DNA of 64,000 bases, taken from Dyadobacter sp. CY312 (GTDB lineage: Bacteria > Bacteroidota > Bacteroidia > Cytophagales > Spirosomataceae). Shown in pieces: positions 31,793 through 40,222 of this stretch (its first letter is position 1; each line of letters begins with the position of its first letter). The position numbers and the translations under genes were made by a program. The notes beneath the pieces were generated by a model, which worked only from the letters and a program-made list of their open reading frames with translations, was not told the origin of the DNA and made no database searches. The stretch lies in assembly GCF_021390535.1 (NCBI RefSeq), contig NZ_JAJUXG010000012.1:62001-126000 (forward strand), written 5' to 3'.

Positions 31793-32133
31793 ATTTTTGC
31801 GAAGCTTTCCAACCAATTTGGCTCTGCCTGCATCTTGCTTTAACAGAACTTTAAAGAAAGTCTGATCAAAACAGTCAAAATTCTTTAAAATTTATTAGCC
31901 ATGTTAAAGACCTTAAAAAGAAGCATGCTGGTTCCGGTTGTAATGACGGTTTCTACTCCCTGGATACTGAAAACATTATAACCGGCACCAATAGCTTTGT
32001 CTTCAATTTCTTAAATCTCAAAGAAACTCAGCTTTTGAACTAAAAACTAATTTCTAAAACTATTGAATATCAATAGTTTGTCTTTGAAATTGGAGGGATT
32101 TAAAGTTGATATAAAAATAGGATTACCGGTAAA

Positions 32134-32166
32134 AAGCTAATGGCTGCTAGCCAAAAGCTCACAGCC
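32134..32166. repeat. Degenerate AGCT-rich repeat
   Basis: AAAAGCTAATGGCTGCTAGC followed by CAAAAGCTCACAGCC resembles, in reverse complement, the block at 61491-61556 (AGCTGTGAGCTATAAGCTG...). It belongs to a family of loosely conserved words in gaps of this window. Confidence 0.45.
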
Positions 32167-32176
32167 AATAAAGATA

Positions 32177-32202
32177 AAAAATGCTGGTATTTGCCAGTAT
32201 TT
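32177..32202 (+). terminator. Hairpin with T-rich tail, first of two
   Basis: AAAATGCTGG pairs with CCAGTATTTT (one G-T) across TATTTG. The tail is TTTTCGGGG, so on its own it is a moderate terminator for the sigma/anti-sigma-like unit. Confidence 0.5.
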
Positions 32203-32214
32203 TCGGGGTGCGTT

Positions 32215-32252
32215 ATCGTCCGAAGGCTTTGCTTTCGGACGATTTTGTTTTT
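32215..32252 (+). terminator. Strong rho-independent terminator, second of two
   Basis: ATCGTCCGAA pairs perfectly with TTCGGACGAT across a 9-nt loop and is followed by TTTGTTTTT. Confidence 0.85.
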
Positions 32253-32342
32253 AGTTCCAACCTTTTTGTGTCCACTTGCATCCTTGTATTATCTAGCTAA
32301 AAAATATAAAAGTTACTGTATCTAACAAACCTTCTAATTGTT

Positions 32343-33665
32343 ATGAGAACAAGACTACTCTCCCTAATGGCTGTAATCCTGAGTATGGGATTGTGGTCTT
32401 GCAACGATCAATGCAAAGAAACCCGCGTTACGCGCCGCCAAATCCCTTTTACCCGCACTTTGGCTGATATTCGTGCCTCTGTAAAAATAGAATCACCTCA
32501 CGAAATGAAAAGGCCCGGGAAACTTTATACGAAGGGTAAATACCTGTTTATAAATGAAATCAAACAGGGCATTCATGTGATTGATAATAGTAATCCTTCA
32601 AGTCCGGCATTTGTATCATTTATAGCGATTCCTGGAAATGGGGATCTGGCAGTAAAAGGAAATACACTTTATGCTGATAGTTATACTGATTTGGTTGCAA
32701 TTGATATATCCGATCCAACCAAAGCCAAAGAAGTAGGACGTGTGCAAAATGTTTTCCAAAACGGGCAATTCGACGGTGCATGGTGGAATATCAACGCAGT
32801 AAACGGATCGGTATGGGATTCTGAGGACGCAACCATACAGGATTTTACAGTGGATTATGTGGAGGAGACCATTACAACCAATTGTGAAGACACAACACCC
32901 TACCCGTATTATTTTAACAGTGTAAATTCTTTTTGGGATATGGCGTCCTTCGGTACGTCGGCCAGTGCAGCATCTTCATCTCCCAACTCAGCACCGGGAA
33001 CAAGTGGTAAGGCAGGGTCAATGGCACGTTTCGCGCTAAACAACGACTTTTTATATACAGTTAGCTTAACCAGTCTTCATTTGTTTGATATCTCCAAGCC
33101 TACAGCACCCACTACTTCCGGGGAAATTAATGTAGGCAGGAACATAGAAACAATATTTCCCTATGAAAACAAGCTGTTTATAGGATCTGCCAATGGCATG
33201 TTCATATATGATAATGCCGATCCGAAGAATCCAAAGCAGCTTTCGGTTTTTCAACACGGAACGGCTTGTGATCCGGTAGTAGTTGCAAACGATATTGCGT
33301 ATGTAACGTTAAGGACCGGTACTGCCTGCTGGGGTACACAAAATCAAATGGACTTGGTGGATGTGAGCGATGCGTCCTCTCCGAAACTGATAAAGACTTA
33401 CCAAATGCAAAACCCACATGGTTTGAGTGTTGATTTTCCAACTTTGTACTTGTGTGAGGGAGATTTTGGGTTGAGAATTTTTGATGTTACTGACAAAATG
33501 GGAATAGATAAAAATATGCTCTCAACATTCAGCAACATACATGCCTATGACGTTATCACCATGGGGAAAAACCTGCTTGTGATTGGTAAAGACGGATTTT
33601 ACCAATACGATGCGAGTGACGTGAAAGATGTGAAGTTATTAAGCAGAATCCTTGTTAAGAAATGA
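32343..33665 (+). CDS. LVIVD-repeat beta-propeller lipoprotein
   Basis: The 440-residue product has a lipoprotein signal (LSLMAVILSMGLWSC, cysteine near 20). It then shows repeated LVIVD-type blades such as GIHVIDNSNPSSPAFVSFI, YTDLVAIDISDPTKAKEV, SLHLFDISKPTAPTTSGEI and MFIYDNADPKNPKQLSVF. These propellers are surface or periplasmic binding modules of unknown ligand. It leads a four-gene plus-strand run and overlaps the next gene by 4 nt. Confidence 0.88.
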   Translation: MRTRLLSLMAVILSMGLWSCNDQCKETRVTRRQIPFTRTLADIRASVKIESPHEMKRPGKLYTKGKYLFINEIKQGIHVIDNSNPSSPAFVSFIAIPGNGDLAVKGNTLYADSYTDLVAIDISDPTKAKEVGRVQNVFQNGQFDGAWWNINAVNGSVWDSEDATIQDFTVDYVEETITTNCEDTTPYPYYFNSVNSFWDMASFGTSASAASSSPNSAPGTSGKAGSMARFALNNDFLYTVSLTSLHLFDISKPTAPTTSGEINVGRNIETIFPYENKLFIGSANGMFIYDNADPKNPKQLSVFQHGTACDPVVVANDIAYVTLRTGTACWGTQNQMDLVDVSDASSPKLIKTYQMQNPHGLSVDFPTLYLCEGDFGLRIFDVTDKMGIDKNMLSTFSNIHAYDVITMGKNLLVIGKDGFYQYDASDVKDVKLLSRILVKK

Positions 33666-34240
33666 GAGCGCTGATATTGGTGCTGATATACGTATTGGCG
33701 GGAAATATAGTAGTGGCCCAGGAAGAACCATTTAAGAGGAGATATGTAAATCATACGGAGTTGGGCGGTCTGTTCGGGCGGGTTAAATATAATTTGGGAG
33801 GTACTACTAATGTGGTTGAAAGCAAAAATAGCCTTACTGCTCAAATGTTTAATGGGATGCAGCTTAACAATAGGTTGTCGGTGGGGGGGACAGTAGGAGT
33901 GGATTGGTATAAAACAGTCCTTATCAATCCAATTGCAGCCGGTGCACGGTTCGACCTTGTCGGGAGAAAAAATGCAAGATTGTATGCAACCGGTGATGTA
34001 GGTTATGGATTCGGATGGTTTCAGCAAGATTCGGATGGATTTAATACCAAAGGAGGATGGATGATTAATCCGGGTATCGGTATGAGATATGGAAAACCGG
34101 AAGGCAACGCTTTTACAATAGGGATAAGCTATAAAAGGCAGGAGGTTCATGTGGACAAGCCTTTGCAGTGGGAACAAACCATACGTTATGAAGATCGTGT
34201 ATACAACCGGTTGGTCATTAGGCTTGGGATGAGTTTTTAA
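33662..34240 (+). CDS. Outer-membrane barrel-like protein, unknown function
   Basis: A signal peptide (ALILVLIYVLAGNIVVAQ) precedes alternating strands (YVNHTELGGLFGRVKYNLG, RLSVGGTVGVDWYK, ARLYATGDVGYGFGW) and a C-terminal RLVIRLGMSF ending in phenylalanine, the outer-membrane barrel signal. It is coupled to the LVIVD gene by an ATGA overlap, so the two are probably made together and may act as a surface complex. Confidence 0.8.
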   Translation: MRALILVLIYVLAGNIVVAQEEPFKRRYVNHTELGGLFGRVKYNLGGTTNVVESKNSLTAQMFNGMQLNNRLSVGGTVGVDWYKTVLINPIAAGARFDLVGRKNARLYATGDVGYGFGWFQQDSDGFNTKGGWMINPGIGMRYGKPEGNAFTIGISYKRQEVHVDKPLQWEQTIRYEDRVYNRLVIRLGMSF

Positions 34241-34254
34241 ATTGAAATACAGTT

Positions 34255-34785
34255 ATGAAAATGAAGTTGAGTGTATATTTCCTAGGTCTATTAATGATTG
34301 GTCTGACGTTTTCCTGTGAAAAATCAGATATTGATTTTGAAGATGACATTGAAAAGAGTGAAAAGGCCTGGAAGGCTTTTAGGAGTTCGTCGGGAAACTC
34401 TTACAAATACGTGGTGAGTTTTTCGTCCTGGACAGGCACATCGTCAGAAACAACAATTACGGTATCAAACGGCAAGGTAATTAAGCGGGAGTTTAGATAT
34501 ACGGTTACGAAATACTTACCTGATAACTTCCCAAAAGAAGAATTGGAATGGGTTGAAAATGAAAATGAACTTAATGCCCGTTCAAATTCTGGGGCAGCAG
34601 CCTTAACGCTGGATGAAATTTACACAAAGGCAAAAAGTGAGTGGCTGGTAAAACGGGATAATGCCAAAACCTATTTTGAAGCCAAAAATGACGGATTGAT
34701 TTCAAGCTGTGGTTATGTGGAAGACGGCTGTGCCGATGATTGCTTCAACGGTATCCGTATTTCGTATATTGGTGTCGTGAAGTAG
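34255..34785 (+). CDS. Lipoprotein, DUF6174-like
   Basis: The 176-residue product has a lipoprotein signal ending LTFSC (residue about 21). The mature part (YKYVVSFSSWTGTSSETTIT, then VSNGKVIKRE, then TLDEIYTKAKSEW) resembles small domains of the DUF6174 kind, but I give that only as a likeness. Four cysteines close to the C terminus (CGYVEDGCADDCF) could form disulfides. It is third in the run after the LVIVD gene, with a 14-bp gap. Confidence 0.65.
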   Translation: MKMKLSVYFLGLLMIGLTFSCEKSDIDFEDDIEKSEKAWKAFRSSSGNSYKYVVSFSSWTGTSSETTITVSNGKVIKREFRYTVTKYLPDNFPKEELEWVENENELNARSNSGAAALTLDEIYTKAKSEWLVKRDNAKTYFEAKNDGLISSCGYVEDGCADDCFNGIRISYIGVVK

Positions 34786-34817
34786 AATACAACCATATTT
34801 ATTTAAAAACCGAATCG

Positions 34818-35279
34818 ATGCAACATCTTAGATCCATAAGCTGCGTGTTATTGATTTCATTGCTTTTCGCATTTCAATGTCAGAAAAATGATTGTTGTGT
34901 AATGCCTCCATGCAGCGATAATCCTACACTACAAGGGACATGGCAACTCACAGGTTACAGAGACGTGGCTACGGGAAATTTGGAAGGAGATCCGTTAGTA
35001 GAAGGTAAATTTGTGGAGTTTATCTTTGTAGATAACAAGAAAGAAGGAAGTATAACTGGCAAAACATTCAGTAATACAGTCTCCGGCTCATACACCCTGG
35101 GCGATCACTGCACCTACGAAATTCAGGTATTTGGCGGAACAAAAGTTGGAGAGCATGAATGGAGCGCCAGAGCCTGGCTTGCATCGGAGACTACCGGCAA
35201 TTATGAGCGCATCAACAACCAGTTAATACTGTATCGGAATAGCGGAAAAGAAGCGATGATTTTCAAAAGAATGTATTAA
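34818..35279 (+). CDS. META/lipocalin-like lipoprotein, unknown function
   Basis: I start at the ATG at 34818: it gives a good lipoprotein signal (LLISLLFAFQC) whereas the longer frame from 34740 overlaps the previous gene and adds a charged leader. The mature domain begins LQGTWQLTGYRD and continues with alternating strands, as in META- or lipocalin-type small beta domains (GSITGKTFSNTVSGSYTLG, NYERINNQLILYRNS). It ends 17 nt inside the convergent glycosyltransferase gene. Confidence 0.7.
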   Translation: MQHLRSISCVLLISLLFAFQCQKNDCCVMPPCSDNPTLQGTWQLTGYRDVATGNLEGDPLVEGKFVEFIFVDNKKEGSITGKTFSNTVSGSYTLGDHCTYEIQVFGGTKVGEHEWSARAWLASETTGNYERINNQLILYRNSGKEAMIFKRMY

Positions 35280-36417
35280 AAATACGTTGAGCCGAAACAC
35301 TGATTGTCCTTGATTTTCGGCGGACAACTGGTTTTTTGCCTGCTGCCGCAACTTTATTCAAAAACATGGATTCGCCTCTGCGATACCATTTTCTGAATTT
35401 TACAGTTTGATCCTGATGCTTTGGTAAATATTCCATAAGCACCGATAAATCGAACGTTTTGGACGTCACTCCGGCTCCTGCAATTACGCCATCAATAGCA
35501 TTACATTCCTGTTCAAAATGATTGGGAACGGGTACCATCATCACCGGCTTGCCCAGATACATGGCTTCACAAACAGACTCAAATCCGGCTGTGGTAACTA
35601 GCGCTTTGCAGGAAGCCAGCTTTTCAAGATACTTTTCGCTGTTGATTCGGTGGAAAGTAAGCGTTTTATCAAATACAAACTCATCGGATACATTACTGTT
35701 ATCCCAAAAGCAATGAAGGGCTACATTCGGATGCGCCAGATGCCATGCTATAATTTGCTTGCTAAGGCTGTGGTGGGTCATGTATACCAGAAAAAAATCT
35801 CCCTTTGAAGGTGCAAGATCAAGTACCTCCCGACGAAGCAGGGGAGGAACAACCGATATTTTTTCCTTCAAAACCCCTTCCATTTCACGAAAAGATAGCG
35901 CCAGGCGTTTTGTCGCCAGCCAAGAAGCGGCTTTAGAATTGAGGTTGATCAGGATCCTGTCCAGCGTTTTGTTTTTTGGGAAAACAAATTTTGGGTGAAG
36001 CAGTAAATATTGATGCGCAATGCAAAGCATTGGGATTTTAGGTCGAAAAATGACATTGTACAGCCCGCTATAAGTCTCATAAAAACTAATGATGAGGTCA
36101 GGCTGGACTTCACTTATTTTTTCGTGAATGGATTTTAAGCCCGCAAAATACCGCGGTGAATTTCTTACCAGAGCATAAAGTGTACGCCCTACGTTCATGC
36201 CGGCACCACATTGGCTATATACAATGGCCGGGGCAATAAATTCGTATACCGGTGCTTTGATCTGTTCTGCAAAAAATGAAGGAATAATCCGGTCGCTTGC
36301 TTTGCCAACAAGGGTTGCTGCTATCTCATGTCCGGCACGGCGCAATATCTGGCTAAGCGAAATAGCCTGCGTCATGTGTCCGCGCCCTTCTCCCTGTACC
36401 AGAAACAGAATTTTCAT
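35263..36417 (-). CDS. Glycosyltransferase of the MJ1255/GT28-like family
   Basis: The 384-residue GT-B protein starts with KILFLVQGEGRGHMTQAISL, the typical N-terminal loop of these enzymes, and carries the donor-binding segment TTAGFESVCEAMYLGKPVMMVPVPNHFEQ in the C-terminal half (around residue 280). Its acceptor is unknown; the context suggests envelope glycolipid synthesis. The upstream gene, an LpxH-like phosphatase, ends 2 nt before this start, so they are co-transcribed. Confidence 0.85.
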   Translation of the reverse strand: MKILFLVQGEGRGHMTQAISLSQILRRAGHEIAATLVGKASDRIIPSFFAEQIKAPVYEFIAPAIVYSQCGAGMNVGRTLYALVRNSPRYFAGLKSIHEKISEVQPDLIISFYETYSGLYNVIFRPKIPMLCIAHQYLLLHPKFVFPKNKTLDRILINLNSKAASWLATKRLALSFREMEGVLKEKISVVPPLLRREVLDLAPSKGDFFLVYMTHHSLSKQIIAWHLAHPNVALHCFWDNSNVSDEFVFDKTLTFHRINSEKYLEKLASCKALVTTAGFESVCEAMYLGKPVMMVPVPNHFEQECNAIDGVIAGAGVTSKTFDLSVLMEYLPKHQDQTVKFRKWYRRGESMFLNKVAAAGKKPVVRRKSRTISVSAQRIFNTFF

Positions 36418-36419
36418 GG

Positions 36420-37277
36420 CTAAATAATTTGTTGATTTCTGCCCAGAAACACGCCTGAGAAAGCGACCTGCTTTTCTGTTCCTGGAAAATTTTCAATAAT
36501 GGTGGTATTGTCCGGTTTCTTTTGCTGTTTGATCTGTTGATCGTAATAGAGCAAACTCCAGTTGCCTTCAAAATCTTCCACAAGCGCACTCAGTGTTTCC
36601 ACCCAGTCGCCGGAATTCATGTATTTAATTCCATCTATCTCGCGGATGGCAGGGTGGTGAATGTGGCCACAGATCACACCGTCGCAGCTTCTCGACCGCG
36701 CAAGTTCGGTTAGCTTTTCTTCAAAGTCGGTCATGTAATTAACCGCCAGCTTCACCGATTGTTTTATTTTTTGGGATAGGGAATAATACGGCAGACCGCG
36801 CCATTCCCGGTATTTATTGTAAAATTTATTGAGCCAAAGTAAAAACGTGTAGCCCATATCGCCCAGGTAGGCCAGCCATTTCATGTTGCTAGTGATGGAA
36901 TCGAACACATCGCCATGCGTTACGTAAAAGCGTTGCGTGCCCGAATTGAGTACGTAATCCTTCCTGATCTGAAAGTTTTTACCGAGCCGCAGCGGGATGA
37001 TCTGATCCAGGAAATCGTCATGGTTTCCCCGAATGTAAATGACCTTTGTATTGTTCTGTTCGATCATTTTCAGCACCCGCTTAAAAAACATGGTGTGTTT
37101 CCGTTTCCAGACTCCATATTTTTTCAACTGCCAGGCGTCAATGATGTCACCATTCAGAATTAATTTTTTGCAGGAATAACTTTTCAGAAAATTGGTAACT
37201 TCTTCTGCCTTCGAACCACCCGCTCCGAGGTGTAAGTCAGAAATGATAATGGTCCGGAAGTGCGTTGTATCTGCCAT
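36420..37277 (-). CDS. LpxH-like calcineurin-type metallophosphatase
   Basis: The 285-residue protein has the metallophosphatase motifs IISDLHLGAGG, LNGDIID, IRGNHDDF, THGD and CGHIHHPAI, in order, plus NSGDWVETLSAL. This is close to UDP-2,3-diacylglucosamine diphosphatases of the LpxH kind, which act in lipid A synthesis on the inner face of the inner membrane, though some relatives serve other phosphoesters. The glycosyltransferase gene follows after 2 nt. Confidence 0.82.
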   Translation of the reverse strand: MADTTHFRTIIISDLHLGAGGSKAEEVTNFLKSYSCKKLILNGDIIDAWQLKKYGVWKRKHTMFFKRVLKMIEQNNTKVIYIRGNHDDFLDQIIPLRLGKNFQIRKDYVLNSGTQRFYVTHGDVFDSITSNMKWLAYLGDMGYTFLLWLNKFYNKYREWRGLPYYSLSQKIKQSVKLAVNYMTDFEEKLTELARSRSCDGVICGHIHHPAIREIDGIKYMNSGDWVETLSALVEDFEGNWSLLYYDQQIKQQKKPDNTTIIENFPGTEKQVAFSGVFLGRNQQII

Positions 37278-37433
37278 GTTACAAATATTCTCATTTCATA
37301 TTAACTGCACGTTACTTGCAGGTTATCAATAAGTTAATAATCATGGCAAATGTGTCCCAGTTCGCTATGTACAGTTATTTTGACAAGAAAACGAGATGTT
37401 CAAATGAAAAGAAAGGGATTTTATATATTTGCT

Positions 37434-37441
37434 GAAATCTA
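37434..37441 (+). promoter_or_regulatory. -7 box upstream of the TonB_C gene
   Basis: TATATTTG matches TAnnTTTG, 12 bp before the ATG at 37454. No -33 TTG is seen at the normal distance. Confidence 0.35.
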
Positions 37442-37453
37442 ATTCATCAACCT

Positions 37454-38902
37454 ATGAAGGGAATTATAGTCTTTTTCCTGCTTTCAAGTTTTACAGTTTT
37501 TGGTCAAACAATTTACCTACCTCATGAGGTGGAAAAGCAGGTGGAACCTACCGGTGGTGTGCTTTTTCTCAACCAATTCATTAACGCCAACTTACGAGCT
37601 CCATTCCAAAGTGCAATTAAAGGGCTTAATGGAAAAGTATACGTAAAAGGAATAGTGGAGCCCGATGGAAGTATGACTAACCATGAAATTGTGAAGGGAA
37701 TCGATTCACTATGTAACCAAGAAGTTATAAGAGTTTTGAGTTTGTACAAAGCGTGGCAACCGGCTATCCTAAAAGGGGAGAGAGTAAGGCAACAATTCAT
37801 TTATCCGATTCAGTTTAAGATAGAGCGAAGAGCTAATTTTGACAGTACGACCAATACCATCACACACTATTTTGACAAAAAATTTTACATGACTTCGGAC
37901 CTTGCCCAGGCTGAATATAGGATTGTGCGAAAAGTGAATGAGCTTGGGTATATCAACGCGGATGTTGTTTATGACCAAAAACAAGGGAAGAAATGGTCGA
38001 ATATGGGTAAAGTGCCTTTTCAGCGCAAAGAAATATGGTTTAAACATGCATACGTTGGTAACAAAATTGATTCTGTTAGGGCATATGAGCTTTCCGCCAG
38101 AGATGAGAATCTTGCCAGTTATGCTACGGAGGTGACACTTCTGGCAAATGGTACTGTGCTTAGTGAAAAAGAATTTTCGAGCGACAACAAGTTATCACGT
38201 TTCAGAGAATTTGACCTGAACGGGTTGCTTAGAAAACTGGACACCTATGCAGACAGCTCGCACACCGAAATTTTATGGCACGAAAATGGTCAAATGAAAA
38301 GTGTTGTAGAGTATCCTTTAACCGAAAGCTTTGTAAGTAAAGGAATTATATATGTGAATAGCTGGGAAAAGGACGGAACTCAAAAAGTCAAAGAAGGGGA
38401 TGGCTTCTGGCAGTTGCAAGGCGCTGAACTGGGAGGGAAAAGCTATATCGAAGAAGGGCAGGTAGCAGGAGGACAAAAAGAAGGTAAGTGGCAGGGGAAA
38501 TGGAATAATGGTGGAATTCACTATGAAGAGATCTATTTGGATGGTGCTTTAATAGAAGGCGTATCTTACGAAGACAGTGTTAAAAGGACATATACCCAAG
38601 CAATTATTCATCCCGAGTTTAAAGGTGGTGCTAGTAAAATGTATGCATTACTGGGGCAGAATATGAGATATCCTTCCGAAGCAGCAAGAAGAGGTATTAC
38701 AGGAAAGGTGCAGCTTTCATTTGTTATTTGTGAGGATGGCAGTATTTGCGATTACAAAGTTGAAAAGGGTGTTGGATTCGGCCTTGATGATGAAGCGATT
38801 AGGGTTGTGAAAAAGATGAACGGTCTTTGGGAACCAGGTGTTTTTCGTGGAAAAAAAGTACGTGTCAGATACAATCTTCCTATAAACTTCCAGATGCAAT
38901 AA
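37454..38902 (+). CDS. Periplasmic protein with two TonB C-terminal domains flanking MORN-like repeats
   Basis: A signal peptide (IIVFFLLSSFTVFGQ) precedes a first TonB_C-like domain (residues about 45-125, GLNGKVYVKGIVEPDGSM...YPIQFKIE). A middle section has MORN-like or toxin-immunity-like turns (LWHENGQMKSVVEYP, KEGKWQGKWNNGGIHYEEIY). A second TonB_C domain ends the protein (YPSEAARRGITGKVQLSFVIC...LPINFQM). No N-terminal transmembrane anchor or proline-rich linker is present, so it cannot be a standard energy-transducing TonB. Confidence 0.8.
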   Translation: MKGIIVFFLLSSFTVFGQTIYLPHEVEKQVEPTGGVLFLNQFINANLRAPFQSAIKGLNGKVYVKGIVEPDGSMTNHEIVKGIDSLCNQEVIRVLSLYKAWQPAILKGERVRQQFIYPIQFKIERRANFDSTTNTITHYFDKKFYMTSDLAQAEYRIVRKVNELGYINADVVYDQKQGKKWSNMGKVPFQRKEIWFKHAYVGNKIDSVRAYELSARDENLASYATEVTLLANGTVLSEKEFSSDNKLSRFREFDLNGLLRKLDTYADSSHTEILWHENGQMKSVVEYPLTESFVSKGIIYVNSWEKDGTQKVKEGDGFWQLQGAELGGKSYIEEGQVAGGQKEGKWQGKWNNGGIHYEEIYLDGALIEGVSYEDSVKRTYTQAIIHPEFKGGASKMYALLGQNMRYPSEAARRGITGKVQLSFVICEDGSICDYKVEKGVGFGLDDEAIRVVKKMNGLWEPGVFRGKKVRVRYNLPINFQMQ

Positions 38903-38924
38903 TAGACACTTCACCATTCATCCC

Positions 38925-38959
38925 ATCCCAAAGCCACTCAAAAGCTTTGGGATTTTTTT
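38925..38959 (+). terminator. Terminator after the TonB_C gene
   Basis: ATCCCAAAGC pairs perfectly with GCTTTGGGAT across a 9-nt loop and is followed by six T. Confidence 0.88.
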
Positions 38960-38998
38960 GTACTATTTCTAAACGAAATATGAAACCTATTTGATAAT

Positions 38999-39025
38999 AT
39001 TGTGATATCATTTTACTATCACAAT
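38999..39025. promoter_or_regulatory. Dyad (putative operator) upstream of the SPFH gene
   Basis: ATTGTGATA and TATCACAAT are perfect 9-bp arms with a 9-bp spacer. The right arm ends 7 bp before the SPFH start codon. The adjacent operon encodes a small Arc-like DNA-binding protein, so autoregulation is a reasonable guess. The arms contain TGTGA/TCACA, but the spacing is too wide for a CRP site. Confidence 0.45.
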
Positions 39026-39032
39026 TAAAGCT

Positions 39033-39896
39033 ATGAATGAAAAAGAATTACGTTCGATGTCGGGCTACATGCTTTTTGCAGTTGGCCTGATCATGTTGTT
39101 TGGTGGCGTGGTGTATGTGGTCGTTACAGGAGCTCCTGTTGTGGGTGTTGTCATTTCCGTCATCGGGTTCATCATCCTGATCGGTCTTACAGTCATTAAC
39201 CCCAATGAAGCTGTTGTTACCACGTTTTTCGGCGATTACATGGGTACCATGAAACAAAGTGGCTTGCGCTGGGTGAATCCCCTGTTTCGCAGGAAGAAAA
39301 TCAGTCTCCGTGCAAGAAACCTGAATGGACAGAAATTGAAAGTGAATGACAAGTTGGGTAACCCAATCGAAATAGCCGCAGTAGTGGTTTGGCGCGTGGG
39401 TGATACGGCAAAGGCATCTTTTGAGGTGGATGATTATGTAAAATATGTAGAAATCCAGTCGGAAGCGGCTGTGAGGCACCTTGCAGGTGTATATGCTTAT
39501 GACACGATGGAAGCCGAGGAAGTGGAAATCCAGGAAGTGACATTGCGTGACGGAAGTGGAAAAATCAACGAAATGCTTGAAGGTGAGCTTACTGAAAGAC
39601 TGAGCAGAGCAGGAATAGATGTACTGGAAGCGCGTATCAGTCACCTTGCCTATGCTCCTGAAATTGCCGGAGCGATGCTTCAGCGTCAGCAGGCTTCGGC
39701 GGTAGTAGCTGCACGCCGCCAGATCGTAAATGGTGCCGTGGGCATGGTGGATATGGCTTTGGCAATGTTGTCAGACAAGGGTATTGTGGAGCTGGACGAG
39801 GAACGGAAAGCAGCGATGGTTTGTAATTTATTGGTGGTGTTGTGTGGTGAGAAATCGGTTACACCTGTGTTGAACGCCGGAACTTTATATCCGTAA
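39033..39896 (+). CDS. SPFH/band-7 domain membrane protein
   Basis: The 287-residue protein has two N-terminal hydrophobic stretches (residues about 12-32 and 36-55), followed by an SPFH domain starting NPNEAVVTTFFGDYMGTMKQ and continuing with IEIAAVVVWRV, TEIQ-type strands and LTERLSRAGIDVLEARISHL, then an Ala-rich helical tail (QRQQASAVVAARRQIVNGAV). Such stomatin-like proteins scaffold membrane microdomains. It ends one base before the ATG of a small Arc-like gene, implying joint expression. Confidence 0.88.
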   Translation: MNEKELRSMSGYMLFAVGLIMLFGGVVYVVVTGAPVVGVVISVIGFIILIGLTVINPNEAVVTTFFGDYMGTMKQSGLRWVNPLFRRKKISLRARNLNGQKLKVNDKLGNPIEIAAVVVWRVGDTAKASFEVDDYVKYVEIQSEAAVRHLAGVYAYDTMEAEEVEIQEVTLRDGSGKINEMLEGELTERLSRAGIDVLEARISHLAYAPEIAGAMLQRQQASAVVAARRQIVNGAVGMVDMALAMLSDKGIVELDEERKAAMVCNLLVVLCGEKSVTPVLNAGTLYP

Positions 39897-39897
39897 T

Positions 39898-40077
39898 ATG
39901 GCCGAGAAAAAAGCTTTTGTTTTACGCGTTAATCCTGAAATGCTCAAGGAACTCGAATCCTGGGCACAACAGGATTTCCGCAGTTTGAATGGACAGATTG
40001 AATATTTGCTTAGTGAGGCGTTAAAAAAACAGAAACGCACCAAACGTAAGGAGACGCCATCTGACGATGAACAATAA
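39898..40077 (+). CDS. Small Arc-like ribbon-helix-helix protein
   Basis: A 59-codon frame starts one base after the SPFH stop (TAATATG). The first strand KKAFVLRVNPEMLKELESWA followed by DFRSLNGQIEYLLSEALKK has the ribbon-helix-helix arrangement of Arc-type proteins, with a basic end (KKQKRTKRKE). It is too short for standard ORF cutoffs. Coupling to the SPFH gene and the dyad upstream suggest an autoregulator, though a non-DNA role is not excluded. A terminator follows. Confidence 0.8.
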   Translation: MAEKKAFVLRVNPEMLKELESWAQQDFRSLNGQIEYLLSEALKKQKRTKRKETPSDDEQ

Positions 40078-40094
40078 CCTAAAGAGTTACGACG

Positions 40095-40130
40095 TAGCAG
40101 GCGGGGACCTTCCCGGCCTGCTATTTTTGT
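40095..40130 (+). terminator. Terminator after the SPFH/Arc-like unit
   Basis: TAGCAGGC pairs with GCCTGCTA, with additional GGG/CCC pairs inside, followed by TTTTTG. It lies 17 nt beyond the Arc-like stop. Confidence 0.85.
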
Positions 40131-40222
40131 TATCTCATTACCAGAAATGCTGTTTTTGTAAATCATTTCGTTAAAATTGTAACCTCATAGTTGTCATACT
40201 ATTTAATTTTTATCCAAGCCCG

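Larger units (their letters stand above)
31793..32342. other. 550-bp gap: short frame, degenerate repeat and two terminators
   Basis: Contents from left to right: a 26-codon frame at 31901-31981 of doubtful reality, a degenerate repeat (32134-32166) and two consecutive hairpins (32177-32202 and 32215-32252). No other gene is visible. Confidence 0.6.

Noticed and set aside
32140..32325. 61-codon frame before the LVIVD gene
   Set aside because: It runs through two terminator hairpins and shows no conserved pattern.
34740..34817. N-terminal extension of the META-like lipoprotein
   Set aside because: It overlaps the previous gene and would destroy the lipoprotein signal that starts at 34818.
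38999..39025. CRP-type site
   Set aside because: TGTGA and TCACA are present, but the distance between them (13 bp) is not the 6 bp of a CRP site.
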